Positions 18,754 to 27,327 of a stretch of 64,000 bases of DNA are shown one piece after another. Every line of letters starts with the position of its first letter. The first letter of the stretch is position 1. The stretch covers positions 94,009 through 158,008 of the forward strand of contig DUBE01000014.1 of the NCBI GenBank assembly GCA_012960475.1. The letters are read 5' to 3'. The notes beneath the pieces are model-generated. The model ran no database searches. It saw only the letters and a program-made list of their open reading frames with translations, and was not told where the DNA came from. Source of the DNA: Planctomycetota bacterium. GTDB lineage: Bacteria > Planctomycetota > UBA1135 > GCA-002686595. The position numbers and the translations under genes were made by a program.

Positions 18754-19206
18754 ATGCAAGCCACGATTCACTACTCCCTGTGGAATTCACTCAGGTCATT
18801 GCTCCTCGCCTGCATCAGCCTGACCCTCGTAGCCGCTCTTCAGGCACAGTCGTTGACCCCGGATGATGGGCGCGGCTCTGTCTACTCGTTCGTCACCAAG
18901 GACAATCTTTGTGGCTTGAAAGAGGCCCGCCAGCTCTCAAGTCCCGCACAGGTCAACTATGAGTCGCTGCTCGAATCCACACCGGAAGTACGTAGAATGC
19001 GTGCAAGGAGGATCGCCCCATCCAGCGCCCAGGGCACTCGCCTCTTGGCCGCAGCGCGCAGCCGGATCCTCAAGGCCTGCAAGCGTGAGCTGTCTGCCAG
19101 CGGGCACTGCTCAGTCTGGAAGAGAATCTCGCGACGTGATGGATCCAGCGTCGACGATGTGACAAGCGCTGTACGCAAGCGAATTGTCCAGAACACATCT
19201 CACTAA
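18754..19206 (+). CDS. Small exported protein of unknown function
   Basis: 150 residues from the ATG at 18754; a longer in-frame start at 18418 would run through the hairpin region and add a non-protein-like stretch. Residues about 9-32 (LRSLLLACISLTLVAALQAQS) are a signal peptide. The mature part is basic and has a pair of cysteines in KACKRELSASGHCSVWKRI, preceded by TPEVRRMRARRIAPSSAQG. This arrangement (substrate position numbers, an alpha-helical A-R-S-R-I-L-K-A-C segment, then GHCSVWK) looks like a conserved small domain, but I cannot name the family. Its stop overlaps the stop of the convergent TRAP binding protein gene by 3 bp. Confidence 0.7.
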   Translation: MQATIHYSLWNSLRSLLLACISLTLVAALQAQSLTPDDGRGSVYSFVTKDNLCGLKEARQLSSPAQVNYESLLESTPEVRRMRARRIAPSSAQGTRLLAAARSRILKACKRELSASGHCSVWKRISRRDGSSVDDVTSAVRKRIVQNTSH

Positions 19207-20318
19207 AGAGTTTCCATCGACTCCATGTAAGCTAGCTCCGCCTTGCCAAACCATTGGAATGCCCCTCGGCGAAAATCCTCCCAGTGCCTGAGAATGCGTG
19301 CGCTGCGCTGATCCGCGGCCGCCTGATCGGCAAGTAGCTGCTGACTGGCTTCCCGTGCCACTCCGATCAGGTCCTCGGGGAAGCGTGTGAGTTGCACGCC
19401 CTTGGCCACCAAACGCTTGAGCGCTGGAGGGTTCTTGGCATCGTAGCGGGCCTGCATGGTTTGGGCCGCCGCCCTGGACGCTGCTTCAAAAATCGCCTGG
19501 TAACTGCTGGGCAGACGCGACCAGGCATCCTGATTGACCAGAAAGGAAAGAGACGGCCCCGGCTCCCACCAACCGGGATAATGGTAGATCTTGGCAACCG
19601 AATAGAACCCCAGCATCTCGTCATCGTAAGGCCCCACCCAATCGGTGGCGTCAATCACACCCCGCTCCAGAGCGGGGAAAATATCGCCCCCCGCGATGTT
19701 CTGCACATTGACACCAAGCGCATCCATCACGCGCCCACCCAGGCCAGGGATGCGCATCTTGAGCCCCTTTAGGTCCGCAGCAGAACGCATAGGCTCCCGA
19801 AACCAGCCCCCCATCTGGGCGCCGGTGTTGCCACAGGGAAAGCTGATCACGCTGAAATCTGCGTAGACCTCACGCACCAACTCCAAGCCACCTGCCTCTT
19901 GGAGCCAAGCAGTTTGCTGACGGCTGCTTAGACCAAAAGGCATGCACGTGTCGAAGGCCAGAGCGGGGTCCTTGCCAATGTAGTAATAACCAGCGGTGTG
20001 ACCCACTTCGCAAGAACCCTTCTGCGCAGCGTCAAGGACCTGCAAGCCTGGCACCAACTCCCCTGCCTGATAAACCTCGATAGTGAAATTCCCTTCGGTC
20101 ATGAGCTCAACAGTCTTCGCCAGCACGGTTGCCGAGCCAAAGATCGTGTCCAGTGCCTTGGGAAAGGAACTTGCCAGACGCCAACGTACGCGCTGACCCG
20201 TATGAACCGCGGGGCCAACCAGACCTCCGCAGGGCTCGCAGGAACTGATAGCGCCCACGGCACCGCCAGCCAGTCCGGCCTTGAGAAGGCCCCGTCGAGA
20301 AGAATTTCGTGTTGCCAT
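19203..20318 (-). CDS. dctP: TRAP transporter substrate-binding protein, DctP family
   Basis: 371 residues. The N-terminus NSSRRGLLKAGLAGGAVGA is a Tat-type twin-arginine signal, so the protein is exported folded. The mature part carries family motifs: FTIEVYQAGELVPGLQVLDA, LKGLKMRIPGLGGRVMDALG (arginine that binds the substrate carboxylate), and ALERGVIDATDWVGPYDDEML. The last motif is typical of the TakP-like branch, which binds 2-oxoacids such as pyruvate or lactate-like monocarboxylates. It is the likely partner of dctQ and dctM at 12528-14409, although it is on the opposite strand and 5 kb away. Substrate is an inference from the family branch. Confidence 0.92.
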   Translation of the reverse strand: MATRNSSRRGLLKAGLAGGAVGAISSCEPCGGLVGPAVHTGQRVRWRLASSFPKALDTIFGSATVLAKTVELMTEGNFTIEVYQAGELVPGLQVLDAAQKGSCEVGHTAGYYYIGKDPALAFDTCMPFGLSSRQQTAWLQEAGGLELVREVYADFSVISFPCGNTGAQMGGWFREPMRSAADLKGLKMRIPGLGGRVMDALGVNVQNIAGGDIFPALERGVIDATDWVGPYDDEMLGFYSVAKIYHYPGWWEPGPSLSFLVNQDAWSRLPSSYQAIFEAASRAAAQTMQARYDAKNPPALKRLVAKGVQLTRFPEDLIGVAREASQQLLADQAAADQRSARILRHWEDFRRGAFQWFGKAELAYMESMETL

Positions 20319-20474
20319 GGGACCATCCTACCCGCGAGAGTCCACACAACCCCATTCCCAACAGACGAGCGAAAAAGCACCTCCCAGAGCGCTGTGAGAC
20401 CGATTCCTTGGGTGCATTCAAGGGTAATCGACCCTTCAGACGAAAAAGGGGGGTGCTCTTCGGAGCCTCTCACC

Positions 20475-20963
20475 ATGCAACAGCGAACTCCTACCCCACG
20501 CTTCACATTCCTCGGCCTGATCCTCCTTCTGGCTGGGTTCACGGCACTATCGGTAGTGGGCGTGCCCTGGTGGTTTGGACGGGCCGAGGTGACTCTCGAA
20601 GCCGCAGCTGAGTTGTTGGCTGCTGACCTTCAGGATGTTCAGAATCGGGCCGCCCTGCGAAGCGAACGATTGGAGGTTCGCTTCGACATAAGCGGCGCAG
20701 GCTACGAGGCGGTGACCGCAACTGGAAGCCCCCTGCTGTCCCCAGTTGGCGCTGGAGCTTTCAAACGACGCTACGGTGACAATGCCGTTTTCCGTGGCGT
20801 TCAAGTACGCCGCACCAGCTTTCAAGGTTCGAACGCGGTGGCCTTCGGGCGCATGGGCGAGTGCCTCTGGTACGGTCAAATCGAACTAGCATTCAAAGAT
20901 CAGGTGCGCGTCATCTCGATTGCCGATGGATCAGGCACGATCCTGATATCGAATCCCAACTAG
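20475..20963 (+). CDS. GspH/FimT-like pseudopilin
   Basis: 162 residues from the ATG at 20475; an in-frame start at 19998 lies inside the dctP gene on the other strand and is rejected. Residues about 10-30 (FTFLGLILLLAGFTALSVVG) form one N-terminal hydrophobic helix, followed by an amphipathic helix (EAAAELLAADLQDVQNRAALRSER) and a beta-rich C-terminus ending VRVISIADGSGTILI, the layout of GspH/FimT minor pseudopilins. The canonical prepilin cleavage site (Gly followed by FTLIE) is replaced by an Arg before Phe, so processing by PilD is doubtful. No other type II secretion or type IV pilus gene is nearby. Divergent from dctP with 156 bp between. Confidence 0.6.
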   Translation: MQQRTPTPRFTFLGLILLLAGFTALSVVGVPWWFGRAEVTLEAAAELLAADLQDVQNRAALRSERLEVRFDISGAGYEAVTATGSPLLSPVGAGAFKRRYGDNAVFRGVQVRRTSFQGSNAVAFGRMGECLWYGQIELAFKDQVRVISIADGSGTILISNPN

Positions 20964-21132
20964 TGAGGCTGGAACTGCTCCCCATCACCTCGGCTTCAAA
21001 CTCCTGGAGCCTGAGTAGGACCTCAGCGACGAGCAGACTCCTCAAGAGACCAGACCTCGGCCTGTTTCGCCCGCCAGCCCTGGCCTGAGGGCGAATGCAC
21101 CAAGTCTCCTGTTTGGAAACACGTGCACCTCC

Positions 21133-21171
21133 AAAAAAGAAGGAGCCGCCCCCGGGCAGGGGGGCGGCTCC
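21133..21171 (-). terminator. Perfect rho-independent terminator
   Basis: On the minus strand GGAGCCGCCCCC (21171-21160) pairs perfectly with GGGGGCGGCTCC (21153-21142) over 12 bp with a 6-nt loop, followed by TTCTTTTTT. It ends transcripts coming from the rhodanese gene 245 nt upstream, and probably the candidate structured RNA between them. Confidence 0.85.
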
Positions 21172-21414
21172 AGTGTTCGCTCCGGGGGGCGGGATCCCGT
21201 TGGAGCGGGGTGGGAAGACTTGCGTCCTCCCGGGGTGGCCTCCGACTATAGGGCAGGGGGCGTCGGCGGCCGTCGCCCGCGGTGAAGGGGCGCCGGAACC
21301 AGGAGTGGTTCCAGTACGAACCGAAGTCCGTTGGCCTAGAGCCTATGCGAGATTCGGAAGTCTGTAAACCCCCCCGGTGGGCAAATCACCTAATAGGCCT
21401 CTTGGCCGCAAAAA
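21142..21414 (-). ncRNA. Candidate structured RNA or long structured 3' UTR
   Basis: Read on the minus strand, about 270 nt following the rhodanese stop can form a chain of hairpins: GGCC/GGCC with an AAGA loop near 21400-21411, GGAACC/GGTTCC at 21295-21312, GGGAGGAC/GTCTTCCC with a GCAA tetraloop at 21212-21231, an outer CGCTCC/GGAGCG at 21178-21207 enclosing CGGGATCCCG, and finally a terminator. It did not match RNase P RNA, tmRNA, SRP RNA or 6S RNA by eye. It may be an independent small RNA or a processed 3' end. Confidence 0.35.
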
Positions 21415-21921
21415 TCAGCCTTTCCAGGCCTCAATGCCCCCATCGACACAGAATACCCGAGTGAATTGGTGGCCGATGAAGTAGCTCGCAACATCCAGGG
21501 AACGGCCCCCATCGGTGCATAGAAAGACCAGTTTGCTGTCCTTGGGCAGACCCATGTACTTGCCCGAATCGGAATAATCAAGGATCTCGGCCTCGGGGAT
21601 CTGGTCCTCACCGCGCTCATCGGGGGTGCGCACATCCACAAGAGTGAACTCCTCTCCCGCCTCTAGCCAGGAGCGTACCTCTGCAGGAGATACCTGAATA
21701 GTGCCGTCCAGTTCCTGAGCCGTTACGATCGTCTTGATGATGTCGTTGATGTCCAGGATATTGTGATCCTTGGCAACCTGGGCCAGGGTATCTGTGGGCT
21801 GGAAAGCGCAGGCGCTACACCCCCCCATGTGATAGCGCTGAAAAAGGGCTCGCTGGGCAGCAGGAGCAACCGCGAGGATCTCCTCCATGGTCATTTCAGG
21901 GTGGATCTGCAAGTCGGTCAT
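21415..21921 (-). CDS. DUF1858-like plus rhodanese domain protein
   Basis: 168 residues from the ATG at 21921; a GTG seven codons upstream (21942) with AAGG close before it is an alternative. Residues about 1-70 resemble the DUF1858/hybrid-cluster-type domain found with sulfur-transfer proteins, with the cysteine pair GGCSACAF. Residues about 75-168 form a rhodanese domain: FTLVDVRTPDERGEDQIPEA and the active-site loop LVFLCTDGGRSLDVA, whose cysteine would carry the persulfide; the end is FCVDGGIEAWKG. Likely role: sulfur carrier or sulfurtransferase in the cytoplasm. Monocistronic, divergent from proS (130 bp apart). Confidence 0.85.
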   Translation of the reverse strand: MTDLQIHPEMTMEEILAVAPAAQRALFQRYHMGGCSACAFQPTDTLAQVAKDHNILDINDIIKTIVTAQELDGTIQVSPAEVRSWLEAGEEFTLVDVRTPDERGEDQIPEAEILDYSDSGKYMGLPKDSKLVFLCTDGGRSLDVASYFIGHQFTRVFCVDGGIEAWKG

Positions 21922-22051
21922 GGAATCAGAGGGGTAGGGCACTGGCCTTATTCTACCCCAAGGGGGACGGACTCAGAGCCAGGACCCCCATCCCAGCCTA
22001 CTACCCTCTTGATACTGGTTCTCCCCTGCGCCAGCCAGCAACCTAGATTTC

Positions 22052-23524
22052 ATGTCCAAATCACCAATCACACCCCGCGCCGAAGGCTACGCCCAGTGGT
22101 TCCAGGATGTCATCGCCCAAGCCCAGTTGGCAGAAGTTGCCGGCGTCGTCAAAGGCTGCATGGTCATCAGGCCCCACGGTTATGCGATTTGGGAGGCCAT
22201 ACAACAGGACCTCGACCGACGCTTCAAGGCCACCGGACACAAGAACGCATGCTTCCCCCTTCTGATTCCCATGAGCTTCATAAAGAAGGAAGCGGAACAT
22301 GTGGAAGGCTTCGCGCCAGAACTCGCAGTTGTAACCCACGCAGGGGGCAAGGAACTCGAAGAGCCCTATGTAATCCGCCCCACCTCGGAGACCATCGTTG
22401 GTCACTTCTTCAGTCGTTGGATCGACTCCCACCGGGATCTGCCCCTACTGATCAATCAGTGGGCCAACGTCATGCGTTGGGAGTTACGCACGCGCCTTTT
22501 TCTGCGCACGAGCGAGTTCCTCTGGCAAGAAGGCCACACCGCGCACTCAACCCATGAGGAGGCCACCGATGAGGTAGAGCGCATGCTGCGCGTCTACCGC
22601 GACCACATGTGGGAGGTACTGGCAGTGCCAGTAATCTGCGGAATCAAGAGCGCCCATGAGCGCTTTGCTGGAGCGCTGGAGACCCAAACTGTGGAGGGCA
22701 TGATGCAGGACGGCAAAGCTCTGCAGTGCGGTACGAGTCACGACCTGGGCCAGAACTTCGGCAAGGCTTTTGATGTGATGTTCCAGAACGAAGAAGGCGA
22801 GCGCGAGTACGTCTGGCAGACTTCCTGGGGTGTCTCCACGCGCTTGATCGGCGCCCTGATCATGACGCATTCCGACGACGAGGGACTCGTCTTGCCGCCA
22901 CGAGTCGCTCCCATCCATGTAGTTGTCGTACCGATCTTCCGGAAGACAGAAGAGCGGGACGCAGTCTTTGCTGCCGCCGACAAGATCGCCGAGGGTCTGC
23001 GCGATGACGGCCTGATCGTGGAAGTGGACAAGCGCGAGGGCATGAAACCCGGTGCAAAGTACTTCGACTGGGAACGCAAAGGCGTCCCCATGAGACTGGA
23101 GTTGGGACCTCGCGACCTTGAGCAGAAAGCCGTGATGTGCAAGATGCGTATCGCAGAGTTGGACGAGCGAGGTCGGGGCAAGAAGGAGATCCTCTCCTGG
23201 GAATCCCTTGGGGAGGAAGTGGGCAAGCGCCTCGATGCCTTCCAAGAATTCCTGCTTGAGCGAGCCCTTTCATTCCGCAAGGCCAACGAGGTGGAAGTCG
23301 ACACTTGGGAAGAGTTTGAGGCGGTATTCGCCAACGGGCAGTCCAAGTTTGTCTGGGCCCACTGGGATGGCACCACAGAAACAGAGCTGGCCATCAAAGA
23401 TGCGACTAAAGCTACCGTGCGGTGCATTCCCCTTGAGGACGAAGGCTACGATGCTTCTGAGGGCAAGTGCATCAAGAGCGGCAAGCCCAGCGCCCAGCGA
23501 GTGCTGTTTGCCAAGAACTACTAG
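22052..23524 (+). CDS. proS: Prolyl-tRNA synthetase, type 3 (archaeal/eukaryote-like)
   Basis: 490 residues, the length of the short ProS without the bacterial editing insertion. Class II motifs are present: [19 protein letters not shown] (motif 1 area), [19 protein letters not shown] and [21 protein letters not shown] (motif 2 region with its arginines), and [19 protein letters not shown] (motif 3 arginine). The anticodon-binding domain follows (about 290-400) and a zinc-binding-like C-terminal domain ends FAKNY, the usual C-terminal tyrosine of this type. The enzyme charges tRNA-Pro. The 77-bp gap before the next gene suggests co-transcription but no functional link. Confidence 0.96.
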   Translation: MSKSPITPRAEGYAQWFQDVIAQAQLAEVAGVVKGCMVIRPHGYAIWEAIQQDLDRRFKATGHKNACFPLLIPMSFIKKEAEHVEGFAPELAVVTHAGGKELEEPYVIRPTSETIVGHFFSRWIDSHRDLPLLINQWANVMRWELRTRLFLRTSEFLWQEGHTAHSTHEEATDEVERMLRVYRDHMWEVLAVPVICGIKSAHERFAGALETQTVEGMMQDGKALQCGTSHDLGQNFGKAFDVMFQNEEGEREYVWQTSWGVSTRLIGALIMTHSDDEGLVLPPRVAPIHVVVVPIFRKTEERDAVFAAADKIAEGLRDDGLIVEVDKREGMKPGAKYFDWERKGVPMRLELGPRDLEQKAVMCKMRIAELDERGRGKKEILSWESLGEEVGKRLDAFQEFLLERALSFRKANEVEVDTWEEFEAVFANGQSKFVWAHWDGTTETELAIKDATKATVRCIPLEDEGYDASEGKCIKSGKPSAQRVLFAKNY

Positions 23525-23601
23525 GCGCACGCAGCCTGCGAGACTCTCGCAGAGAAGACCTGCCAACACCAAAGCCCTGCTCTTGCCTTGAGCCGGGTAC
23601 C

Positions 23602-24744
23602 ATGTTGGTCATGAGGGTTGAAGTTGCAGTCTTGGGCGTAGGCGGTGTGGGCGCATTTGCTCTACGTGCCCTGGCACGGCGCGGGGTCAAGCCCCTGGGC
23701 ATAGAACAATTCGTACCTGGACACGACCTGGGCTCCAGTCACGGAGGAACGCGGGTCTATCGCCACGCCTATTTCGAACACCCTGACTATGTTCCCATGC
23801 TGCTGCATTCATCAGCAGCCTTCGGAGAATTGCAAGAGACTCTAGACCGCCCTCTGATTGTGCGCTGCGGAACCCTCTTGCTAGGGCGCAAGGATTCCGA
23901 AGTCCTGACTGGAGCACGGCGAGCCGCAGAAGAGCACAACCTCATGGTACGTGACTTGAATGCGGGAGAGTTACGTGCACGCTACCCTCAATTCGATTTG
24001 CCAGCGGACTTCATGGGCCTGCTGGAGCCGGGTGGTGGATTTGTCAGGCCAGAGGCAACAATCAAAGCCGCTGTGGAGGACGCCTGTCAGCACGGTGCCG
24101 TCCTGCGCACACGAACATCCGTACAGAACATCCAAGAAGACCATCAGGGCGTTCATCTGACAACCGACAGAGGGGAAATCCACTGCAAGCGACTGATCGT
24201 TTGCGCTGGTGCTTGGAGCAAGAAGCTCTTGCCGCAAATCTCAACCAAGTTGCAAGTCACGCGCCAGCTCCAGGCCTGGTTCACAACTCCAAACCCGGCA
24301 CCGATTCAGCCCGAACAAATGCCTACCTGGTTCCTAGTGCGCGATGGTGAGCCAGCCCTTTTTGGAATCCCCGCCGATCCACTGCTCCCGGGGGCTCCTA
24401 CCGCAAAGATTGCAATCCATGGCCGGACCGAGAAGGCCGATCCGGACAACTTGACCCGCACCGTTTCCCCAGATGAGCGCAAGCAATTTCAAGCTTTGGC
24501 CAAGCGTTGGCTGCCGCGCCTCGCAGCAACGGTGACTGAAGCCAAGGTCTGCATGTACACCATGACCCCGGATGAGAATTTTCTCGTAGACCGAGCACCC
24601 GGCATGGAACACACCTGGTTCGCGGCCGGACTCTCCGGTCATGGATTCAAATTGACCCCTGCACTCGGTCAGGTGCTCTCTGATCTAGCGCTGGACGGAA
24701 CGTCGGACTTGCCAGCCGAATTCTTGAAACTGCGCGAAATGTAG
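23602..24744 (+). CDS. Monomeric sarcosine oxidase / N-methyltryptophan oxidase-like flavoenzyme
   Basis: 380 residues from the ATG at 23602 (a second ATG at 23611 would also do); a frame start at 23467 lies in proS. The FAD-binding loop VAVLGVGGVGAFALRALARRG is at about 8-28, followed by GSSHGGTRVYRHAYFEHPDYVPM, a signature of the MSOX/MTOX family. CMYTMTPDENFLVD places Cys317 where the family attaches FAD covalently (Cys315 in the well-studied enzyme). The C-terminus GLSGHGFKLTPALGQVL completes the dinucleotide site. Known reactions are oxidative demethylation of sarcosine or other N-methyl amino acids, with hydrogen peroxide as by-product; pipecolate and similar amines are alternatives. 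Cytoplasmic. Confidence 0.9.
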   Translation: MLVMRVEVAVLGVGGVGAFALRALARRGVKPLGIEQFVPGHDLGSSHGGTRVYRHAYFEHPDYVPMLLHSSAAFGELQETLDRPLIVRCGTLLLGRKDSEVLTGARRAAEEHNLMVRDLNAGELRARYPQFDLPADFMGLLEPGGGFVRPEATIKAAVEDACQHGAVLRTRTSVQNIQEDHQGVHLTTDRGEIHCKRLIVCAGAWSKKLLPQISTKLQVTRQLQAWFTTPNPAPIQPEQMPTWFLVRDGEPALFGIPADPLLPGAPTAKIAIHGRTEKADPDNLTRTVSPDERKQFQALAKRWLPRLAATVTEAKVCMYTMTPDENFLVDRAPGMEHTWFAAGLSGHGFKLTPALGQVLSDLALDGTSDLPAEFLKLREM

Positions 24745-24754
24745 AGTCCGCAAG

Positions 24755-26191
24755 TCAGCGGTTCGTCAGACCGTGATCCAAGCTGATCCACACGCGGCGC
24801 GGGGTGCTTTGATTGCCCCCTTGATCTGTGGCCACATACCAAAGCTGCACAGCCTGGGGAAGAACGGTGGCAAAGGGAGTGGTCGCAGGTGGCAATGAGT
24901 AGGTGATTACGCCGCTGACAAGGTCGACCTGCGCGCTGCCGTGGCTCGGCGCACTGACAATCTGCACAGCGCCGGGACCAAATCGGAAGGGGCCTTCAAG
25001 ATCATTCGCCAGCACATCGATTTGTGCGCTGCTGGCCCCAGGGGCAAGCTCTAGACGATCATCCATGGCCACTGGTGCTGCGCCTGAGAGTTCCACTGGC
25101 AAACGAATCCTAGAATCAATGGTCAGGTGACTGAAACTACCGGGACCTTCGAATACCAAACGCGACAGACGATCTTGACGGATGTGACCTGCACTGATTC
25201 CATCAAGCGTGACTTCAATCACGCCCGGGCTTGCCAGGGAGAGGGCCACGTCCTGATTGGCATATTCCTGGGTCCAGATAAGGGAGTAGTCTGGTGCATC
25301 CTGGCCTGACTCGTCAGCAGCAAAGCGGCCGGAAGGGGCCTCCCAGGGACCGGAAGCCAGGTGGCCCCCTGTGGTATGGGCATTAGTCAGGCTAATGAAG
25401 CGTGCCACCACATTGCCATCCACGTGCATCTGTTGAATGTCCAGGATGGCACGTGGGGCAAGGATGCTCGCATCCAGATTCATGTTGGCCAGAGTGATGT
25501 CGCGAGCTTCGAAAGCATTGATCAGCACTGCCGAAGGAGGCACGCCCAGGACCTCGAGGCCCCACTCTGCCTTGCTCCAGGAGCCTCCCAGCACATTGAC
25601 CAACGCCACCGAACCTACGGGGATATTGATCGACAGCCGCGTGGTACCCTTCAGATGGGATTGTCCAACGCTGAAGATATTTCGTACCGGGTCACTACCA
25701 GTGAGATACAGCACGCCATAGAGCAATTCCGCGTCCCCGTTTGGAGGCAGAAAGGCGAGACTACCAGATTGCGTTTTCAACAAGGTACGAATGTACTCAA
25801 AGTCCAGAATGTCGGCCTTACGAGGAGGCATCGAAGAGTTGCGGAACATGACACTCCCAGCAATACTCAGACTCAATTCTGCGGTGGCATTGCCGTTGCT
25901 CACGACGCCGTAGGAACAAAGCAGGTGCCCGCCACTGACCAACACATCATCGCTGGCCTGCAACGATGAATCGAGCGCCAGGCCGAACTGCGTAAGGTCC
26001 ACCAACTTGTTGCCTGCAAGGCGCCCTTGTACCGAGCTTGAAACCATGCGCACTCCTGTCAGGCCAAATAGATCAAAGTCTGACGCAACGCCCAAGGGAC
26101 TGGACGGTCCCCCACCCTGAGCAAATAGAGAAGAGCCGACGAAGAGCGTGCCAAAGGCCAGATACTTAAAATAGAACGTGCTACGATTCAT
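24755..26191 (-). CDS. Secreted choice-of-anchor A family protein
   Basis: 478 residues from the ATG at 26191, which is followed at once by a signal peptide (STFYFKYLAFGTLFVGSSLFA); an in-frame codon at 26275 is ignored. The choice-of-anchor A domain (about 35-290) begins LGVASDFDLFGLTGVRMVSSSVQGRLAG and contains NVLGGSWSKAEWGLEVLG and SILAPRAILDIQQMHVDGNVVA, the usual motif order. A second part (about 385-470) is a cadherin/Ig-like domain with DVLANDLEGPF. No LPXTG, PEP-CTERM or other sorting tail is visible, so the protein may be released or held by partners. Faces the sarcosine-oxidase-like gene tail to tail, 10 bp apart. Confidence 0.82.
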   Translation of the reverse strand: MNRSTFYFKYLAFGTLFVGSSLFAQGGGPSSPLGVASDFDLFGLTGVRMVSSSVQGRLAGNKLVDLTQFGLALDSSLQASDDVLVSGGHLLCSYGVVSNGNATAELSLSIAGSVMFRNSSMPPRKADILDFEYIRTLLKTQSGSLAFLPPNGDAELLYGVLYLTGSDPVRNIFSVGQSHLKGTTRLSINIPVGSVALVNVLGGSWSKAEWGLEVLGVPPSAVLINAFEARDITLANMNLDASILAPRAILDIQQMHVDGNVVARFISLTNAHTTGGHLASGPWEAPSGRFAADESGQDAPDYSLIWTQEYANQDVALSLASPGVIEVTLDGISAGHIRQDRLSRLVFEGPGSFSHLTIDSRIRLPVELSGAAPVAMDDRLELAPGASSAQIDVLANDLEGPFRFGPGAVQIVSAPSHGSAQVDLVSGVITYSLPPATTPFATVLPQAVQLWYVATDQGGNQSTPRRVWISLDHGLTNR

Positions 26192-26728
26192 GATTGAGAA
26201 GACCGAGTCAGGCCCGATCGCAAGTGAGAGGTGCCCCGGAGAGAGACATGGCGAGTGCCTCATACTGGGAGTCACCCATCGTCACCAGGGGGGCTCTCGA
26301 TGTCAATTGCAATTTTGTAGAAATTGCCGCAAAAAGGCCTCCGGTAGCCCCAAATGCCTATTTTTATCCATGATCCCCGGCGATATGTAGCCTGCTCACA
26401 AGTTCAACCAGGGGAGCATCCGGGTCCCGACAGGTCTTCTTCAGTCTCGCAATGGAACCCCAAGATCCTCAATCAGAGACTCATGGCGGCCCCCAAGAAA
26501 CAGCGAAGGCCAGACGCCATCCCCCATTAGGCAGCGACTCGTAGATTTCACCAGACCCCCCCAGAACATAGCGGGTTTGTGCAATTGTTTTTCTCCGCCA
26601 AGACCAAACAGGCTATGTCGTTGTTCAATCCAGGTCCCGACGAAAACGGAGCCGCCGGCCAACCAATATTCTCTCAGCTGAGCCGACGGCTCTTCTTCGC
26701 ATTCCCAGACAGGGTCCAGGCACCTCAA
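26192..26728. other. 537-bp region without a supported gene
   Basis: The short open frames here lack credible starts and protein-like composition. The part upstream of the choice-of-anchor A gene holds a locally AT-rich inverted repeat, GCAATTT-TGTAG-AAATTGC (26309-26327), about 120 bp before the start codon, which could be an operator or a hairpin in the leader. Nothing else notable was seen. Confidence 0.4.
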
Positions 26729-27121
26729 TCAAGGGATCCAGCAAGTGCCTTTGGCAGGCAAGCAGTCCTTATGGGGATCGAAGACCTGCACATGGCGGTT
26801 AGCCGACATGCCCACCGGCTGGGTGTCTCCCGCCTTCACCAGGTAGGTATCGTAGACCCAGGGGAAGAAAGACTGAACTTCAAGCATCACGTCACCGGGT
26901 CCATTGTTGGTGAACACCAACAAGCCAGCGCTGGCTGACTTTCCCACGTAGCCATTGCCACCGTCGGGACAGCGCCACTTGACAAGCACAGCAGGCTGAC
27001 GGCTGATGCCTGAAGGATCACCTGCCTGAGCAGTCTCAGCATTTGCCTCTGAGTGCTGGACGATTGAGCCCAGAGTCAGGATTGCGGCACAAAGCAGGGG
27101 TAGTTTCTCTATGAGTAACAT
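26729..27121 (-). CDS. Small exported protein of unknown function
   Basis: 130 residues; AAGGTG lies 6 nt before the ATG. Residues 1 to about 27 (LPLLCAAILTLGSIVQHSEANA) are a signal peptide. The mature part has VLVKWRCPDGGNGYVG near 50, a beta-strand-rich stretch SAGLLVFTNNGPGDVMLEVQSFFPWVY, and a second and third cysteine near the C-terminus (HKDCLPAKGTCW), possibly disulfide-bonded outside the cytoplasm. No family recognised. It lies upstream of nothing obvious on its strand and 206 bp downstream of the molybdopterin oxidoreductase stop, so it has its own promoter or is a distal member of that transcript. Confidence 0.65.
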   Translation of the reverse strand: MLLIEKLPLLCAAILTLGSIVQHSEANAETAQAGDPSGISRQPAVLVKWRCPDGGNGYVGKSASAGLLVFTNNGPGDVMLEVQSFFPWVYDTYLVKAGDTQPVGMSANRHVQVFDPHKDCLPAKGTCWIP

Positions 27122-27327
27122 GGCAACACCTTTTGGTTGGTTTCCTCAGAACCCGAGCACATCTCTCGGTTATGAGAAGAAGCGCGGCGCCGCTTCCAGA
27201 TGTGACCGAGACCCGAGAATTCCCCTCTCCCCCGCCGCTTGGGCCCCGTTTTGTGCGTCTGGAGGCCCAGGGGCCGAAAAGCACCCTCGGAATGCAAGCC
27301 CTTCAGCGCGCCCGGATGGTCAGGGTC

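Larger units (their letters stand above)
20964..21414. other. 451-bp intergenic region rich in inverted repeats
   Basis: No protein gene is supported. From 21142 to 21414 the sequence is unusually GC-rich and folds into consecutive hairpins, best read on the minus strand directly after the rhodanese gene. The part from 20964 to 21140 (3' side of the pseudopilin gene) shows nothing notable. Confidence 0.5.

Noticed and set aside
19998-20474. Longer start of the pseudopilin gene
   Set aside because: It lies antisense to the dctP coding region and adds no conserved sequence.
20964-21414. RNase P RNA, tmRNA, SRP RNA or 6S RNA
   Set aside because: The conserved sequence elements of these RNAs (for example the GGAAAGTCCGGGC region or the GGTTCGA T-arm with CCA end) were looked for on both strands and not found.
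26441-26728. 95-residue minus-strand frame after the small exported protein gene
   Set aside because: It would need a TTG start directly after the previous stop, has no ribosome site, and the translation shows no domain or signal peptide.
27122-27327. Terminator of the molybdopterin gene
   Set aside because: The GGCCCC/GGGGCC pairing near 27243-27276 has a loop of more than 20 nt and no T-tract, so it was not called.
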